A stretch of DNA of 64,000 nt, from contig CM043793.1 of NCBI GenBank assembly GCA_023974075.1, forward strand, positions 9,480,788 through 9,544,787, in the 5' to 3' direction. The notes under the pieces are model-generated. The model did no database searches, had not been told where the DNA came from, and saw nothing but the letters and a program-made list of their open reading frames with translations. This stretch comes from Chaenocephalus aceratus. Lineage: Eukaryota; Chordata; Actinopteri; Perciformes; Channichthyidae. Both the position numbers and the translations under genes were made by a program. Shown here piece by piece: positions 61,306 to 64,000 of this stretch (positions within the stretch are counted from its first letter, which is position 1; each line of letters opens with the position of its first letter).

Positions 61306-61983
61306 AGGTCCTTACACACCAAACTGACATCAAAGAACACCAAAGAGCACGTCCCAACGGAACGTCGCCTCGCGTCTCTACGTCTTGGCCATGTGTCGCA
61401 CTGGAACACACCGCAAAGACTTCAGCCGACGGCCAAGTTGCACGTACGAACTGTGCATGCGTGAGTGGCAATAACTCTCCTTACCAGCAGGCGGCGGTAG
61501 TGTGTATTCGTCATTCAAAAGAGGCAACAACCGGAAGACAGACTGCGTGATAACCGAGAGAAGAACAGACTGCGTGATATAAAAAAACAACAAATAGCGT
61601 GTGCGTTCCATTTTCCCTCTACAGCGAGAAGCTCACAGGGCTTTCCCGAACCTGTGTCGAGAGCTGGAGTTAAATGAAATCTCAGATTTGCCTTCTTAAT
61701 AATTTGTTTGGGTCCCTCACTTCCGTTTCGCTTCTCATGCACTGATTCGCTAGCTGAACAGCCAATCAGAGTGATTTCTTTGGCTGACGGCCTTTAGCCG
61801 TCAGCCTCCCGATTCAACATGTCGAACCGGCGGCGGAAGGTGTCGACGGACAACGACGGTGCAGTACACACTAAGACACACCAATCTGAGTAGGGCGACA
61901 TGACGCTATCGACATCTATCAACATCTATCGACATCTATCAACATCTATCAACGCCGAAAATTGGCTTGGTGTGTAAGGACCT
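61306..61983. mobile_element. Complete 678-bp TTA-flanked MITE (N)
   Basis: TTA at 61303-61305 and 61984-61986. Left AGGTCCTTACACACCAAACT; right end, reverse complemented, AGGTCCTTACACACCAAGCC: 17-bp perfect TIR. It contains a tandem of AACATCTATCGACATCTATC at 61909-61951. No transposase. PIF/Harbinger-like by target. Confidence 0.88.
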
Positions 61984-61986
61984 TTA

Positions 61987-63532
61987 TATGTTCAAAGCCA
62001 TAGGAATACCCCTCCCACATCAGAAGGAATTGGCCCAGTTTTTACTGTTATCCAAGCACATTCTTGGTTCAATTGGAACCAGCAGTCCCTCCAAGTGGTT
62101 TCGATCAGCTGTGCTTTGAGTGTTAGGTGTTGATTGACAGTGGGGGTCAGATGTGGGAGAGATGGCTGTACAGGGGAGGTGGGGAGGAGAGGGGGATCCT
62201 CTTGTGTGGTCGGGATCAGTTTACCAGAAGAAATGTGGATGCTTGTGCACACTGTGAAAACAGCACGAATGCCTGGCCAGGGAAACGCCAGGCATTCCTC
62301 GGCCACCAAAAGGGGGTCGCCTGGGTAACTTAGGGACGCATTCCTAACAATCCCTGTTATCCAAACGCAGGGGGAGCAGGGGGAGCAGGGGGAGGTGGGG
62401 TCTGATGCTGGGATCTGGAGCACTGAATTCAAAGAGATTGATTATTCACGTAACAGTACATCTGGAATGATTTTCAATCAATTAGAACTTATAACAATAC
62501 ATTGCAGGTCAAAAGGTGTTTCCCTATAAAACTGATCCATAAGTGATTGAAAATCTCTGGAAGAATTTGAGTTGAATTTCCTTCATTGAATAGAGGCTTT
62601 CATCCAAGTTGACAAATTGTGTCCTTATCAGCTTTGCCGCAAGTTTCCATAGAGGACAAAGTGTCAGTAAGCATGTGCCAATATCCACTGGACATATGTT
62701 TTGTGTGGAAAATATACATCTGTAAAGGGAATACAACTAATAAATAAATGCTGCCGATAGATGAATAGAAGGCACATTTTATGTGTGGCCTTAGATGAGA
62801 TGAGATGTCCTCTCCGAACTACTGCTGGAAAATGTGAATGTATTGGATGAACAGCTTCCGTTTCTGTATAATTATGATTGATCGAGTAGATTATAAAGTG
62901 GCATTAAAAGGAAACTTGTACTGACATTACTGGACTGCCCACCACTGCTTTGTTCAATTCAATTCAGCTCAGTCTTTACCTAAATATGTTGCCTCAAGAT
63001 TAATATATCAATGAGGATCCATTGTGGAATGCAGTGTTCTTGATTCAGGACACTTCAAATATCATTAACCAAAGAGGAGGTGTGTTTTCAGCTGTTTACT
63101 ATGGCCGGTCAATGGTGTAGAAACATGACAAGGGAATCATTCATTCAGCTGTTAACATGTTCAGTCTTAGTCTGCCTCGTCCAGTGGGGAAGTTGACGCC
63201 ATTCAACCCTTTGATTTCAGTGTCTGGCTTATGGACAGTGAACAGATATCACTGGCTTTACCATTTAGAATTCCCTACCTTTTTTGGTAAAGAATAACTT
63301 TGTGGAATTTCACGTTGTTATCTATGGACTTAAATACATGGAACAACAAAGCGTGAGGTATTTTTGGAGTCTTTTAACTCTTTGTTTAACTTTTAGCTTG
63401 TCAGTTCCTGTTTGAACAAAGGAAAGAGGAATTTAAGGTGGAAATGCCCATAGAGTCACACAGATTTGCAAATGACTGCGACTTACGTACAGGAAGTTTG
63501 GTCTGGACTGAAGATAATTTTAGCCTTACGTG
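61987..63532. other. Unannotated sequence
   Basis: 1.5 kb with no recognisable gene. A short GGGGGAGCAG tandem lies at about 62369-62392. Confidence 0.45.
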
Positions 63533-64000
63533 CAGGGGCGGACTGGGACTAAAAATCAGCCCGAAGATATCCTGAAGATATACTACAATCAGCCTTTGGT
63601 TACAACACACTTTTACCGATTATCTCTGTTGTTGATTAATTTATTACATTGGCCACGAAGAAGCATCTGGTTCTCGTAGGATGTGTTTTGAAACGCTGAT
63701 GCGCTGCCATAAGATCTCTGTTGGTCAAAGTGGCCTCTACAAATTGGTGGCTATTATAAAAAATGAGAGCAAATTAGAGGGTGTCCACGCATGTGACCAA
63801 GAGTTCTGTAATTAATTTGAAAGACTGGAGCAAAGCTTTGGGTTCAAAACTCCACATCATAACAGCTCTGAAATGCAATGTTATGGCTGATAAATGACCT
63901 GGCGTGGTTCCTCCATGTGGGTTTTATAAGTCTGTGGTTCAGCTACCTACCCTGGGAAAAAGGCATGTGCTTTAAAGCTGCAAATATCAACTGGGAACGA
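63533..64000 (+). mobile_element. hAT-like repeat start, remainder unclear
   Basis: CAGGGGCGGACTGGGACTAA is the start of a common fish hAT-type repeat; its extent beyond about 63600 is not clear and the rest of the window shows nothing recognisable. Confidence 0.45.

Overview
The window reads as vertebrate, almost certainly teleost, nuclear DNA. It is AT-rich, has long (CA)n arrays, and is packed with non-LTR retrotransposon 3' ends and short inverted-repeat transposons of kinds common in ray-finned (probably percomorph) fishes. There are no operons, bacterial genes, rRNAs or CRISPR arrays. Nothing here proves a complete host gene. The only host-gene signals are a few short exon-like segments with good splice sites on the + strand (2036-2083, 15296-15349, 16017-16073), so the window may be intronic or intergenic sequence of a long-intron gene.

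Layout. 1-14 kb: a TG microsatellite, three copies of a TTAA-target MITE (family I: I1-I3), a jockey/I-like LINE end, an L2 LINE tail, a CGGAGT hexamer array and a DNA-transposon fragment. 14-18 kb: an L2 3' end, a small interstitial telomere repeat, then a repeat-poor stretch with the candidate exons. 19.6-21.6 kb: a TTAA element (family F) interrupted by a half MITE and by an inverted-repeat element carrying a THAP zinc-finger fragment. 22-26 kb: a CA array, a LINE remnant, more family I copies and a complete 453-bp TTAA MITE (K). 26.5-29.4 kb: two related, intronless, head-to-head coiled-coil genes, both broken by frameshifts. 30.4-34.8 kb: a four-level nest of DNA transposons whose innermost element (B) carries an intact THAP-domain exon and, on the opposite strand, the start of a second acidic ORF. 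37-46 kb: family I copies, a hAT transposase C-terminus, a 1.3-kb L2 reverse-transcriptase remnant, and a family F copy interrupted by a hAT element. 46-50 kb: a third F copy with another hAT insertion, a LINE C-terminus, a GC-rich repeat block and a solo LTR with its target duplication. 50-64 kb: a GGAGCA/GGGGCA array, two CA arrays, another family I copy, LINE remnants, a fold-back repeat, a TTA-flanked MITE and the start of a hAT-like repeat.

The recurrent theme is cut-and-paste DNA transposons, with three target-site classes readable from the sequence: TTAA (families B, F, I, K), 8-bp duplications (hAT-like) and TTA/TAA (PIF/Harbinger-like). Several insertions can be dated relative to each other because empty sites or nested duplications are present. 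The nearest thing to an undescribed system is element B: 1437 bp, TTAA-flanked, with a complete C2CH THAP domain on one strand and a convergent acidic ORF on the other. A second, unrelated THAP-bearing inverted-repeat element lies at about 20.2-21.2 kb.
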